Shown one piece after another: positions 1 through 13,699 of a DNA stretch of 64,000 nucleotides; within the stretch, counting starts at the first letter, position 1, and the number at the start of each line of letters is the position of its first letter. The notes below the pieces were generated by a model, which did not search any database, was not told the DNA's origin, and saw nothing but the letters and a program-made list of their open reading frames with translations. Source of the stretch: Metellina segmentata (lineage: Eukaryota > Arthropoda > Arachnida > Araneae > Tetragnathidae); NCBI GenBank assembly GCA_947359465.1, contig OX375872.1:84624931-84688930 (forward strand), read 5' to 3'. Both the position numbers and the translations under genes were made by a program.

Positions 1-1983
<1,983 letters not shown>

Positions 1984-2129
1984 GAATTTCAAGAAACTTA
2001 TTTTTTTCATTCCCTGCATCATCACAGCCATTTCCATGCAGCAATTCTCCTGTTAATATTCACAGAAAAAGCCTGTCTCAACATCGCAGCACACAGGACA
2101 GAATTAACGACGAAAGATTTGTAGCTTTC

Positions 2130-3020
2130 GAAACATTGTTTTCACTGAGCAGACCTTTAACATATTGTTGCCAGCATTAATAAGACGAGGGGCCGCATAT
2201 CCGTCAGAGGACGAGACAAAAGCGGCCAGCTTCGCTGATTGAAGCAGAACCGTTGTTTTCGTCTAAATCGATTTAATGCCCTAGTAAAAATCCTAGCTTA
2301 CCGAGATCCTGTTCACAACAAGCACCTATTTGTGGCTCCCGGTGTTTTATGTAGGAAATATCCTTCTCCGCTGTCGCTTTTTTATGGCTCAAGCAGACGG
2401 GGATCTGGGAAATATCGCCCTTATTAATATGGCTGAAAAGCGCTCGTGGACCGGCAATGCTGATGAGCAGGCGGGTTCGTCAGTGATGACATTATCGGTC
2501 CAATCATCAGAGCGAAGTGGAAGGCCAACTCCAATGCCACGTGGCCACCTTAATCCGCTGCGCAGATAAGTCCTCGATTCCCGACGTTCGATCACGCCTA
2601 ATGATTTTCCCCTCTACTCAAAAAACACCCCTCATTTTCCTATCTGGGTGGCAAACGCTTCTCACAATAAGCCTTTCGAGTCCCAAATAGTCGCCAGCTG
2701 GTAAATGGAGAAGGTCCCTCCATTCCATCCACTTGTGGGTTTGTCGAGGACCCTCCAACAACTATCAGGGTGCTTGAGAAGGGCCCTTGTTGGAAAGTTT
2801 TCGGGAGATGTTTTTGAGGTGGTAATATGTGTTTGAGTTTGCGGTGATCCCTTTCGATCGGGGCTACTTAACTGCTGTTGTACCTCGTCACTGCGCTGCT
2901 GTTAAGTGTGCCGTTGAATGTTTGGAGTGCTTCGCTTGCGTTCATTCATAGAACGGCGATCTAACAGCTGATGAATGGAGGTATAGCTGGAGAAGTGACC
3001 TCGGTGTACGAAGACAGCAA
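2130..3020. other. GC-richer island just downstream of the EBF exon
   Basis: Visibly richer in G+C and less repetitive than its AT-rich surroundings. It holds E-box-like CAGCTG sites (near 2697 and 2967) and overlapping short open frames on both strands that resemble no family I know. A candidate intronic regulatory element rather than a gene. Confidence 0.3.
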
Positions 3021-4110
3021 TGCAGTGAATATTTAATTTTATTTCCAGAAAGAGGGTTTGATAGAATAGGTCATAACACTATTTTTTAGGTTTCCAAGTG
3101 TGTCAAAAATGTCTAAATTGTCTATGGGCGTTGATGTGCAATATATAACAGTAACAATAATGCGTTTGAGAAGCTCTGTTTTTACTTTTGTATTTTTTTA
3201 AGGTTTGAGAATTTTTACTAAGCATTAATTTAAAAGAAGGCCTTTTTGCTTCTAACGAGTTCGTGTTAAGATAGGTTTATAATAGCTTTTAGATATTACC
3301 TAAAGGTATGCATTTGTAGATAAGAATTTCGAGCAGAATGGCATCTATGCAATTCATCAGTTCTAACTTTGTAACGTATTTCCTAATATTATTTTTTGTT
3401 GTAACTGTTGTTCTCTACCGTTTATTTAAACATCTGAAAGTTTGTGTTTAATTTATGTAAAATTAAAGTTAGACATGCAAAAGCAATATTTTAATTTTTC
3501 TTTCAAATTAATTTTTTCCATATTAATAAAAATCTATCATATCAATTCAATTTTGTATTCAGTTAGAAATATAAGTAATATGAATAACCAATGTAAATAA
3601 TTTATTTACTTTTGAAAACTATCTTTTTTTTTTGCATAATATTTAGCAACTAAAACACCTTTTTCAACTAACATCTGGACATTATTAACATTTTAAATGA
3701 TTTTACGTTCCCCTTTGTTCCTATTTCACTTTTTAAAGTCCAATTTAAAAGAAATGTCAATAAAAGTAACTTAATTTTTATTATAGTTATCATGTTTCAT
3801 ATCGAGTGAGGGAAAACAGCCTAGGAGGAGCTATCTATTTTAAAATTATCAAGACCACGATGAAGACAGTTGTACAACCGTATTATTTACAACAACGATT
3901 TCTACCCTGCAGAAAAATACTAATGTTTCGAATTAGTGAAAATATTTTTTATGGATCTAAACTTAAAACTCAACTACTCGTGTTTAACAATAGGTGATTA
4001 CCCCGGAGAGTAATTAACAACATTAAAACAAATAAAAATCTATCTCCTATAAACTTCATACATCTGGAGCTCATTTTGCATAGAGCCAGATGACAATAAA
4101 TACTTTTCAA
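3021..4110. other. AT-rich stretch, nothing recognisable
   Basis: Simple AT-rich sequence with poly-T/A runs. No coding, RNA or mobile-element signal seen. Confidence 0.6.
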
Positions 4111-4119
4111 TTTAACGCC

Positions 4120-4610
4120 TAAAGCTCGCGTTCACTAACAAATCGTGTCAAACATTTCTTCACAAAACTGCACCGATGCTACCACTGCAGCTCCCGAGCC
4201 ACACTCCCCCAAAAGAAAACATACGGGCTGAGGAAATGGCCGACTACCCCACCTTTCCTCAATAATTGTTGATAAATCAGGACCCTCTGATATTCCTGTG
4301 ATCCCTGGACCCCCTGGACAAAAGCCTCTCCTCATCGAGGAGCAGATGGCTCGCTCAGCTAGATCCAGTTACCCTGCCCTCATGGAACACCTCCCCCGGT
4401 CCCGCTGCTCATTAGATGCCAGAAGGGGGTTGCTGCTCCATCATAAAACGCTTTATATTCACGACAATCAGCAGCAAAAAAACTGCGCGCATTCAAGTCC
4501 AACTGGGCATTATCCTTTGCCGTCCATGTTTCCAAAAGGCACACAGATGGAGTCAAGATTTGAGATGCGTTTGGGCAATTTTTTGCTTCCAAACCAAATG
4601 TAGTTGGGAT
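4120..4610. other. Moderately GC-rich, non-repetitive stretch, unknown
   Basis: Overlapping open frames on both strands (about 66-101 codons) with no recognisable domain. The double-strand openness suggests low stop density from base composition, not coding. Confidence 0.3.
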
Positions 4611-4614
4611 TTGA

Positions 4615-4850
4615 TATCCCCATTTCAATGGACGCTTTCATGTCTGTGTTAGAACCCACACATGCTGTGCACAAATCGGTAGATAAATAACTATTGAGAT
4701 TGATAAATATAGATAGGCAGATATCTATATATAGAGACGGTTTAGTTTTAATGACGCAAGGTCCAACGTTGTATAAATAGATATATCAAATGAAAGAAAG
4801 AGTTATAAGAAAAAAGACGCACATATCGTCGGCTTAGAGTAGAAGCTGAT
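4615..4850 (-). repeat. Fragment of the SINE2 long-tail repeat
   Basis: CATTTCAATGGA followed by a TCATGTCTGTG-like stretch and GATA/TATA-rich sequence is similar to 5175-5375. The two are diverged copies of one dispersed repeat that elsewhere flanks SINE2 tails. Confidence 0.45.
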
Positions 4851-5174
4851 CAACTGACATTTTTTTTTATGAGAGAGTAAATGTTTATTTTCACGATGAT
4901 GAGAAATATATTTTCGTTTTGTGATCTCTTCAAAAAATACTAACACTGTCAAAATGTTTAGATAATTTATTTTTGGGGCCTGAAAGTTCGTAGTTATTCT
5001 TTACACAAACAGGCGAACAGTAAAAAATTCCTACTGTCAGTTAATGAGTTTCTGCTCTAAGTCCACGATGTAGATAAGTTGGAATAGTAGGTACTACCAA
5101 ATTCAGGAGTCCTTTTGGGGGTGCTCTTATCTTCTCTAAAGGTAAAAATGTAAAAAAGTTGTCGCATTTTACTT

Positions 5175-5665
5175 TCCCATTTCAATGGATACTTTCAAGT
5201 CTGTGGTAGAGCCCCACTTACATTTACATCAATTGGTAAATAGGTAATTAAATATCTATAGAGATAAATAAATATAAATAGACGGATATATGTATAAATA
5301 TAATGTATAAAATCTATATTTATAAATATTGATATAATCAAAAGAAAAACTGTTACAAGACAAAAAGAAAGATGCAAATAAATTTAAATAGTACTCCGAA
5401 TGCAGGGGTTCTATTTGGATGGGTAGATTTATTTTATCTTAACGAAAGGTGCTTGGTTGGTTCGGTTGTGTTTTATGGAGTAAGAGTTATATTTGGCAAA
5501 GCGTCGTCAAACACAAGACAGGCAACTTCAAGTAATGGACATACGCACTGTGAAAGTTTTTACGGGTTGACTTTTACAAAAGAGAAATTCACCCAGGGTA
5601 AGTTACAGAAATCATACTCGCGCCATCTACAACTTGCAGATTGCTAGAGCAGTGGGTGAACCAAA
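5175..5665 (-). mobile_element. SINE2 copy with extended 3' part
   Basis: Read on the minus strand, a tRNA-like head (about 5660-5600, with TTGCAGATTGCTAGAGCAGTGGG in + orientation) is followed by a body. The body ends at the CTTGGTTGGTTCGGTTG motif (about 5450; CCAACCAA in sense) and an extended AT-rich tail back to about 5175. It aligns with the copy at 30170-30545. Known: tRNA-derived SINEs are Pol III transcripts mobilised by LINE machinery. Confidence 0.6.
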
Positions 5666-5699
5666 AGACACGAAAGATAAGTGGGGCTGCTTTGTTGAC

Positions 5700-6470
5700 G
5701 TTTAGACGCTGTCTCAATGATTTCAGTTTTTACATTAAGTTGATACGCAAGATAATGAATCGAACAACAAATTTAGATTCCGGCATTTGAATATTAATCC
5801 AGGCTATTTTTACGTGATGTGTATTTTAAAAATAGAGCCATTTACTAAATTATATCTATGTTAAATTGCTAAAATAAGACATTTAAATACAGCTCATTAA
5901 ACTGAGAATCTGCAAGTGTTTACTTACATCCCCATAGTGCATTTTAAGATATCTTAAGCGAGTTTCATTGAATCCTAGAAATAAGATGACCTTAAAAAGG
6001 ACTTCAAAAGCTTGTATTGCCACATGAATGCATTATTTTTTATAAAATAGAACTTTTCATCCACAATTTGCTCTAATACCGTTTATTAGTAGTTAGCATA
6101 AACAATGATTTTGAAATACTTGTATACGCATTCTCTAACTCTTACAGATCAAAATATTTGCAAGTTTCTTAGTTTTGTGTGAGAGCTGAGAACTCCGAAT
6201 AAAAAGCAGGTATTGCTTATTTTGTGGAGCGTAAAATTTCAAAACACATTAAAAATTCAAAAATTGTTTTTGATTTACGTAATTTTAAACCTCAAAATAA
6301 ACGTTTCTGTTTTAGAATGAACTCACTAGACATGAAAGTCACCGAATGAATCAAAAACGCACTCAATAAGTTTGAAAAAGTCAACAGATAATATTTATAA
6401 GCTAATGACATCTTTTAAAAACGTGACTGTAAGCAAAAGGTTTTCAATGAAATCTCTGAATGCAGTTCAC
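5700..6470. other. AT-rich stretch, nothing recognisable
   Basis: No gene, RNA or clear repeat signal seen. Confidence 0.55.
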
Positions 6471-6479
6471 AATCGCCAG

Positions 6480-6800
6480 AAAAGAGATAGAGCCGCATGT
6501 GCTGGTAACCCTCCAAAAATAACATTGGTTCTGTAGCCCATCGCACGGGTTCGAAACGATAATGGTGTCGCGTGCCAGCCAGTCTTTATCAGACAGCAAA
6601 TCGACACCGGTGGCCGGCTTGCCCGCTTGTTACATCAAAGACCCTCTCAAATTCACCCCCCTGCCCTATTCGGCTCGACTGCGTCTTTTCTCATTCATCT
6701 CTCTCCCCTTCGCTCGCATCAATTAAAGAATGGGAAAACCATATTCATATCAACAATCGGGGATAAGGAAAGACCTCTCGAGAATGGAGGGGAAATTAAG
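6480..6800. other. GC-richer stretch before a tandem array
   Basis: Contains GGGTTCGAAAC (about 6547), a B-box-like sequence, but no matching A box or cloverleaf was seen. Short open frames have no recognisable domain. Confidence 0.3.
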
Positions 6801-6819
6801 TGGTCGTGCAGAAGAGGTT

Positions 6820-7625
6820 TTCCATTTCCAGCACTGAAGATTCAGTTGGGTTCACTTTGGTCAGTGTGAGAGTGTATTGAGCATCAAATTCATGGGATGG
6901 TTGCTGTGACTTCCATATTGAATTGTCATGAGTTGTGTTAACTAGGATGGCGCTTCTTTATGCATCCATTTCCAGCACTGCTTGGGAAGATTCCGTTGGG
7001 TTCCCCTTGATCAGTGGGAGAGTGTGTAGAACATTGAATTCGTGGCTGTAAATTCCATCTTGTGTTGTATTCGATTGTATTCAGTTGTGTTGACTAGGAT
7101 GGAGATTTTTTATAGATCCATTTCCAGCACTGATTGGGAAGATTCAGTTGGGTTCCCTTTGTTTCGTGCGAGAGTATACAGAGTATTGAATTTGTGGGAT
7201 GGTGGGTGTGATTTCTGTATTGTATTATTTATGCGTATAAATTGTAATGTATTCGATTAATGGAATGTATGTGTAAATATTGTAATGAATTCGATTATCT
7301 TGACTTGTGTTCACTGAGATGTGGCTTCTTTATAAATACATTTCCAGCATTGTTTGGAAAGATTCAGTTAGATTACCTTTGGTCAGTGCGAGAGTGTATA
7401 GAGCTTCGAATTCGTTGGACGGTGGTTATACTTTCCATATTGTATTGCCTTGAGTTGTGTTAACTAGGATGGCGCTTTTTTATGTATCCATTTACAACAA
7501 TGCTTAGGAAGATTCCGTTGGGTTCCCTTTGGTCAGTGGGAGAGTGTATAGAGCATCAAATTCATGGCTGTAAATTCCATAGTGTGTCGTATTCGATTGT
7601 TTTGAGTTGTGCTGACTAGGATGGT
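6820..7625. repeat. Minisatellite, about 145-150 bp unit, five copies
   Basis: CCATTTCCAGCACTG-type unit starts recur at 6822, 6966, 7118, 7338 and 7488. Each is followed by GGAAGATTC.GTTGGGTT and GAGAGTGTATAGAG. The third unit is longer (220 bp) because it carries an internal duplication of a TATG.GTAAA...TTGTAATG.ATTCGATTA segment (about 7210-7300). Short open frames here are translations of the repeat. Confidence 0.85.
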
Positions 7626-7639
7626 CCTTTGAGCTATGC

Positions 7640-8350
7640 TATGCTATTAATCAACTATTTATTTGTCATATGTAAAATTATTATCTTTCTGCACTCTACG
7701 AATTTCAGTATAACTTTTTGTGAACTCCCAATTTGAAGCTATTTCTTAACTATTTAAAACTTAGTGGAAATCCGGATGTTATTTTAAATAATCCAAGACG
7801 GCTCTCAATAAAATTTGATGGGAATTTTAGCTGGTACATCAAATTTTCAATTATATTTATTACAATTGTGTTGAAGTTTGCAATCATACTTGAAATTAGT
7901 CTAAGCAAAAATAGCACATTTTTAAGAGTTCAAGTTTCACATAATCGAACTAAAACTGTTTTTAAATGTCCTATTTGAGTTTAGTTTATTTACGGTTCCC
8001 TATTTAAAATATAAGTCAACTTAAAACGAACACGAATTGGATTGGTCACTTATTGCTGTACGAGGGCTAACCAGACTGGATAACATTCTGGATTTAAACC
8101 TGAGGGAAAGCGTGCAGTTTATTTGTTGCGAATCAAAAGTATTTCAAATAACTTCCCATTCTTTCACAGAATAAACTAAAAACTTCCAACTGTAATGCGA
8201 TGTATACCTTCACTTGGTAAAAGAAACCTACATTACGCGATGCACAGCTCCCTGTTTCTTTCCCGATTCTAATTGGAACAATGTAAGGTCAAGACTCGAC
8301 ACACTTGTGCACAAGTGTTTCTGTATATTCTCTCAAATGTTTGATGAGCT
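7640..8350. other. AT-rich stretch, nothing recognisable
   Basis: No supported feature. The 7733-7978 open frame has no recognisable domain. Confidence 0.5.
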
Positions 8351-8359
8351 GTGTGTGTT

Positions 8360-8690
8360 CACACAATGTTTTTAAAAACGTATAAAAAATACACGAGACA
8401 CAGAAAGCAAAGCGCTGTTTATCACCGTAGTGCGAGACTCTATTCCTTCACAAACACTCTCTGTAAGCCGTTTTTGAGATAGTTGTTTGAGAACTGGGAT
8501 GCAGGGGTCCCTTGCGGTTTGCCTTCGCACTCCTTTTTTTCCCAGAAGGACGCTGTCAAGTAGGCGGCCTCGCGGAGGGAAGTAGTCCGCTCCGAACGAA
8601 CAAAATAGACAACTCGTAGAATTTGTTTTTCTTATGACCGTAGAGAAAGTCACGAGAGCAGAACCTACTACTTTCTTTACAGAGTTTGGG
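8360..8690. other. Unassigned stretch with a 93-codon minus-strand frame
   Basis: Somewhat richer in G+C near 8500-8600. The minus frame 8653-8372 has no recognisable motif and no paired splice signals that I can defend. Confidence 0.25.
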
Positions 8691-8808
8691 AAAAGTCGGA
8701 GCCGACGAAATATTAAACTTTATTTGCACCTTAAAAGGCTTTATGTGAAGAAATACAATTATTCTATAAGTATCGTGTTTTTGAGTCGTAAATCGTGTTA
8801 TGTATAAC

Positions 8809-9128
8809 AGTATTTCAGTATCTCATTCGAGTATTTTGACAGCTTACAAGGTATGTGATAAAGGAATTTAATATTAGTACAACTTTGTTTGAAATTTGCG
8901 TAGAAAATTAAATTTGAAACGGAAAGTCTTCCTGAATGATTGATGTATGGTGTAAATACTAACAAAAAGTACTTCAGTAACTCATTGGAGTATTTTGTCA
9001 GCTTACAAGATTTGTGATAACGGAATTTAATATTAGTCCAGTCGTAGATCTTGTTTAAAATTTGCGTATAGAATCAAATTTGAAACAGGAAGTTTTCTAT
9101 ATTAATTAATATATTGTGTAAATACTTA
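8809..9128. repeat. Tandem duplication, period 159 bp
   Basis: TTCAGTA.CTCATT.GAGTATTTTG.CAGCTTACAAG occurs at about 8814 and 8973. Both copies continue with TGTGATAA.GGAATTTAATATTAGT and AAATTTGCGTA.A, and end in GTGTAAATACT.AC. The copies differ by point changes and a short insertion (TCGTAGATC). Confidence 0.85.
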
Positions 9129-9392
9129 CATAAATAAAATCAGTTGAATATTTCATTACAAAATCAATATAAATGGCAAAAAAAGCTGGCTTTTTCCCAA
9201 TCATTAAAACATATTTCATCTGACGAGTATGTAAGTTTAGGAATTTTTTTACTTATTTCAATTATTAAATGGCTATATAACAATAATTATATAACTTGCT
9301 AGTCCCCCAAGTTTAAATATGTTTATGAAAACCCACGCTTTAAAATATTGCGATACATAAACACTAGTTTTTTTTCCTCGGAAAATTGTTGT

Positions 9393-9505
9393 CATATGAC
9401 CGTAGTTCAAAATTGCGAGGTGTTATCCTAGTATCTTTCCCTTTAGGATTGATCCCAGACCGTCACCATTAGCCAATTGTGTTGCTTCATAGTGACGTTA
9501 ATTAA
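9393..9505 (+). mobile_element. SINE1 fragment (3' half)
   Basis: GTTCAAAATTGCGAGGTGTT then TCTTTCCCTTTAGGATTGATCCC, GACCGTCACCA and a degraded GTGACGTTAATTAAC end match the 3' half of other SINE1 copies (21320-21640, 43990-44315). No tRNA head. Confidence 0.8.
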
Positions 9506-9968
9506 CGATTAATCCTCAGAAAATGGATATATTTCGTTCTTAATATAAATATATCTAACAAAATTTATTATATCAGAATTTGGTCGTAGTATCTCTAGAC
9601 AGGCTTAAAGGATTTCGCTCAAAGAAATAATTTCGTTTTTTTCCCTTCTAAGAGTCGCTAAGTTTTCTATTAGTGAAGTATCACATTCCCCCCTCATTAC
9701 GCATGACTCACTAGCCAATCTGTTGGTTAAAATATTTCTAAGAAAGATTATGTTGCTCAAGGTCAAAACTGGCTACAAGTCACACAGGGAAGACTAGCAG
9801 AACGGATATATGCTTACGAACATACAAGAGGGCTAAATGGATTAATGTTTGACTATTAAAATAAAATTTTTGATTACAGAGTTAATTTAATATTCAAAGT
9901 TTCAAATTAATTTGAAATGCGATTAGTTTAATTACAATGCTCGACTGTAAATACCTTTGTATTGTTAA

Positions 9969-10100
9969 TACACCTCGTGGATGTCTCGACGAGATATCTT
10001 GTCATTAGCAAAACTTGCCAAATCTTGATGGACAAGATATCTCGTCATTAGTAAAGACCATCTTCATCTTGTCATCATCCAAAAAAGGCAATACCTTCAC
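9969..10100. mobile_element. piggyBac-like palindrome MITE, right end degraded
   Basis: TTAA at 9965-9968 precedes a degraded CACCTCGTGGATGTCTCGACG terminus. Palindromes with one mismatch to GACGAGATATCTCGTC lie at 9988 and 10031, 43 bp apart. The right end fades near 10100 without a clear TTAA. Confidence 0.7.
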
Positions 10101-10167
10101 TATACTGAATTCAATCGTCTTTCTTGATGATGGAATACACAAAACTTACATGCAAATGGTAATTTTT

Positions 10168-10480
10168 TTGGTAATTTTTAGTTAACGTCGTACTAGAGCA
10201 AAACAACGGGCTATTGACGACTGTGCGGATCAGTCCCTTAAGGGAACGATCCGAGGACAACATCTCGTAATTTTGAATCACGGTCAGATGACGGAGCAAC
10301 ACCTGAGCTGGCCACCCACTCTCGAAACTTCCACGCCAACCCAACGTGAGGACTTTCGGCCACGACAGATTTAAGGTGCACCAGCCGCTTCTACACCATA
10401 CGCTTATAAACATCTATGCCCGGACCCGGATTCGAACCAGGAACCTTCCGATCATGCAAATGGCATACTTATTAACGAGA
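10168..10480 (-). mobile_element. SINE1 copy, near full length
   Basis: Minus-strand SINE. The tRNA-like head carries a B box GGTTCGAATCC (complement at about 10429-10439). The body has GTCGTGGCC...GTCCTCACGTTGG, and the 3' part has GAGATGTTGTCCTCGGATCG, ending at GTACGACGTTAAC (about 10180). The 100-codon minus open frame here is SINE sequence, not a gene. Confidence 0.85.
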
Positions 10481-10599
10481 TATATAAAATTATTTACAAA
10501 ATTGTCCCAGAGATAAATATAATAATGTGAATACATTATATATTTTGAAAACCGCAGTTGGATACGAAATCCTTGGCCAAGTTCGAGAGGCTAGTTTTT

Positions 10600-11450
10600 T
10601 AACCATAAAATATAAAGTAACATTCTCTATTAATGCTCCTGCTGTTTGATATCTCGTCACGAAATAAACTGTCCAGATCTAAAAGAACGAGATACCTTGA
10701 ATATAGAACCATCTGGAAGGTTAAGCGAAAAGGCCCCTTTCCTAGCCGCGAGATATGGAGAGAAGCCGAATCCATTTCTTCACCCCTTCCAAAAGCAAAG
10801 AGGGCATTATTTTGTGGCAGATGAAAAAAGGTCGGCCGTTGCGCTGGTGTGGCCAACATTATTTTCCCATAAAACAGTTTAATGAGGCTAAAATGTCTTG
10901 AGCAGCAAGTAAAATGGGCCGGGAGAAGATCGCTGGGACCTGCCGATAAGAGCGCCGCTGCTCAAGCACCGTGACTGTTGCAGCTCAACAAATGAATTTT
11001 AGTCAGCGTTCGATAGCAATTAGGAGAAACTATTGTAAAAAGAAAGCGGGCGTCGCGTAAAGAAGCTCAACTTAGATTGGAATTCCCCAACTCGATCACA
11101 GGGCTGCTCTTCCCGGCAGGGGGGTGTGTCAATCTCCCGCGCCCCCTCGGGACCCGAATCCGTATCTTTGTGGGCCAAACTTCTGGCTTGGGCCCATGTC
11201 CGTGAAGCGTGACCACAGCGAGCGGTGGGAGTGGGTCCAAAACTCGCTCCTGAACGGCCAAGATAGTGTCTTTTGGTGCATCCTGAACTTGAAGCAGGCT
11301 TCGCGAGCACCTGAAGTGAGGCCTGCATGTGTACTTGTTTGCCGTCCCACTCGATATAGCAGCCGGATAAAATATGATACCGTGGGGAAATCTAAGCTCT
11401 GCCTGTTATTTTGCCAATAAGTTGAGCTGCCAAAGCTACGACTCTAAGTT
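10600..11450. other. GC-rich island, unassigned
   Basis: A long non-repetitive stretch, GC-rich at 10890-11350, with overlapping open frames in several frames of both strands (up to 102 codons). None resembles a known family. It contains CCCTCGGG at 11144-11151, the core of a COE site but with poor flanks. Candidate intronic regulatory element; an unrecognised exon is the alternative. Confidence 0.3.
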
Positions 11451-11708
11451 AAGAAATTCTTCGAATTTGTTAACACCCCGCTTTCGAGTACCGCTTTTCT
11501 TTCTTTTTCACTTCACTCCTCCTCCCTGCGCTTTTTTTTAGTTTATTTCTATGTCTTTATCTTTGGACGATAAACTCACTCTGAATAATGCTGCTGAAAA
11601 CTCCAGAGCGCTTTTCCTCAGAAAGAGATTTTTTTTTCTGCTTCTTATTTCTCAAAATAAACCTCCCTTTATTTTCTTTCTTATTTCTACTGTTTTGCCT
11701 TCCAGTGA

Positions 11709-11712
<4 letters not shown>

Positions 11713-11802
<90 letters not shown>
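11713..11802. repeat. (TA)n-(TG)n microsatellite
   Basis: About 37 TA dinucleotides (11713-11787) followed by (TG)8 to 11802. The IYIYIY / HTHTH open frames over it are repeat translations. Confidence 0.98.
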
Positions 11803-12368
11803 CAAAAAGTGTTAAGTTAAATAGTTGATAAAGCAAGGTGAAAGGTTACAACACACATGCATAATAGAACAACCCATATTTTTGACACAGAACGACGTTA
11901 TGCGGATACATATTTCGCGCTTCAAGAAAAATATAGTTATTCTACCCATAATCCCTTACTTCTTTTTCTCGAATTAATGCAAAGAGAGTTCCAGTAACTG
12001 ACAACCAGGAATCGGAAATAGACAAAAACCATAGATGGACCATTTTGTGCGGGATATAATAATCAAATTTCACGGTTCAGAGATCTCAAAGCACAGAATT
12101 CAAACTTCGAAGATTCTAAAATGTAGAAGTGATTAAACGTCAATTTGGATAAGTTCCCGGAAGAGACTTAGTACTCACCAGGAGCTGTATCTTGTAGTAT
12201 TTCCTACATAGTTATAAAGGTCAGTATGACCACAATCCTTGAGAAGAGAGATTTTCAGATAAAATGTTTAACGAAGACTTAGGGCAATTGTTTTCTAAAC
12301 AAGACAGCAAGCAGATTGTGTTCTTGGTGTATCGGTTCAAATTGAATTCATGAGTATTGAAACTAGAC
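11803..12368. other. AT-rich stretch, nothing recognisable
   Basis: No supported gene or repeat. Confidence 0.5.
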
Positions 12369-12535
12369 TATGATACTTTACTTCGCTTTTACTTTATGAT
12401 ACTTACTATGATACTTTACTTCGCTTTTACTTTATGATACTTACTATGATACTTTACTTCGCTTTTACTTTATGATACTTACTATGATACTTTACTTCGC
12501 TTTTACTTTATGATACTTACTATGATACTTTACTA
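12369..12535. repeat. 38-bp tandem repeat, 4.4 copies
   Basis: Copies start with TATGATACTTTACTTCGC at 12369, 12407, 12445 and 12483, with a partial copy at 12521. The units are essentially identical, which suggests a recent expansion. Confidence 0.97.
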
Positions 12536-12792
12536 AAATATTTTTCGTATTGATTACAAATTCAGTTTACAAACTGGTTCTATAGAACTATTCGCTCTAT
12601 ATAAAGGCAACTAAAAGCATTACTCCAATAAAATCACAAAACAATCTCTTTTTTGAAGATGTATTTGTACTATTAGTTAAATTATATTTGAAAGAGGTAC
12701 AGTTAATGCTTAGAGATGTAGATATAAGAAACACAAAAATGCCCTTTGTAAAAGATTTCAGAGGCTTCATGAATCCATATATCCTTAGACCC

Positions 12793-12794
<2 letters not shown>

Positions 12795-12839
<45 letters not shown>
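12795..12839. repeat. (TA)n microsatellite
   Basis: Uninterrupted TA dinucleotide run. Confidence 0.97.
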
Positions 12840-12844
<5 letters not shown>

Positions 12845-13049
12845 ACGAAGCATATGTTCAAATCCCCACAAACAGTAAAAACCATCAGAAATCAGAAGTA
12901 GTATCGATTGTATAAATACAAATCAACTTTTCACATTACAACGATTGAAAAAGAGTTTTTTGGGTATTTTAAATACAAATCCACGAGAACATTTTTTACT
13001 TTTGGGATGAAAATTTCACATTTAAATTTAAAACTCCTTTCGAGTTTTC

Positions 13050-13660
13050 TGAATGGCTTTGCAATGGAATAAAGACGGGTGAAGCAATCGTAATGGTGTT
13101 CGGCGCTCGCACCAAATGAAGCTCAGGCGCCGCAGATTCTCACGCCGAAGAACCAATTTCCAAATCCACCTCAAATCGCGTGGCGAAAGATACAAAGTAT
13201 CCTTTTAAAATAAACCCCGTAAGTAAATTCGAGAGCGAGCCTTAAGCAGCGGCTTTATTTTTGCGTTGTTTGGGTGACCCCCATCTCTCCCGATTGCGAT
13301 CGTTGGCGCTTCCCAATAAGGAAGCTATCTGGACAGTCTGACGCAGTCGCCTCTTGTGGATATGTCTCTAAGGATCGATCTTCTTGGTTGTTAGGTCACC
13401 ATATTGTCCACACTCCCTAGAAGCCACTATCAGTCGGTCGTTCGGCAACCCAGCCGTCGCTTAGGGGCTATTTCTGCATTGAGAATGGTCTCCCTTAAGC
13501 TTAACCCCAGCGGATTACCGCTGAAAATGTTGCGTGGAAGATATCATTTTCCACTTTAAGGAGCGTTACGACGGCACTTAATTGGTTTGCGTAAACGGGA
13601 GTCATATAAATTGAGGCGCTTTCAATGAGTCGGGAGGTGCTGAGTAAAAATTTCAAGACT
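13050..13660. other. GC-richer, non-repetitive island
   Basis: Complex sequence contrasting with AT-rich neighbours. There are no long open frames, so coding is unlikely. A candidate conserved non-coding element within the EBF intron. A donor-like CCCCGTAAGT at about 13215 has stops close upstream, so I do not call an exon. Confidence 0.35.
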
Positions 13661-13699
13661 ACGGTGAAGCGCTTTTATGCCTTCTCATATATTTAATGG

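Noticed and set aside
6540..6560. tRNA or SINE head at GGGTTCGAAAC
   Set aside because: No A box at the required distance and no downstream SINE body.
11144..11151. CCCTCGGG as a second COE site
   Set aside because: Only the CCCNNGGG core matches; the left flank is CC rather than TT and an 8-bp core is expected by chance.
11557..11820. Tyr/Ile- and Thr/His-rich open frames
   Set aside because: Direct translations of the (TA)n-(TG)n microsatellite.
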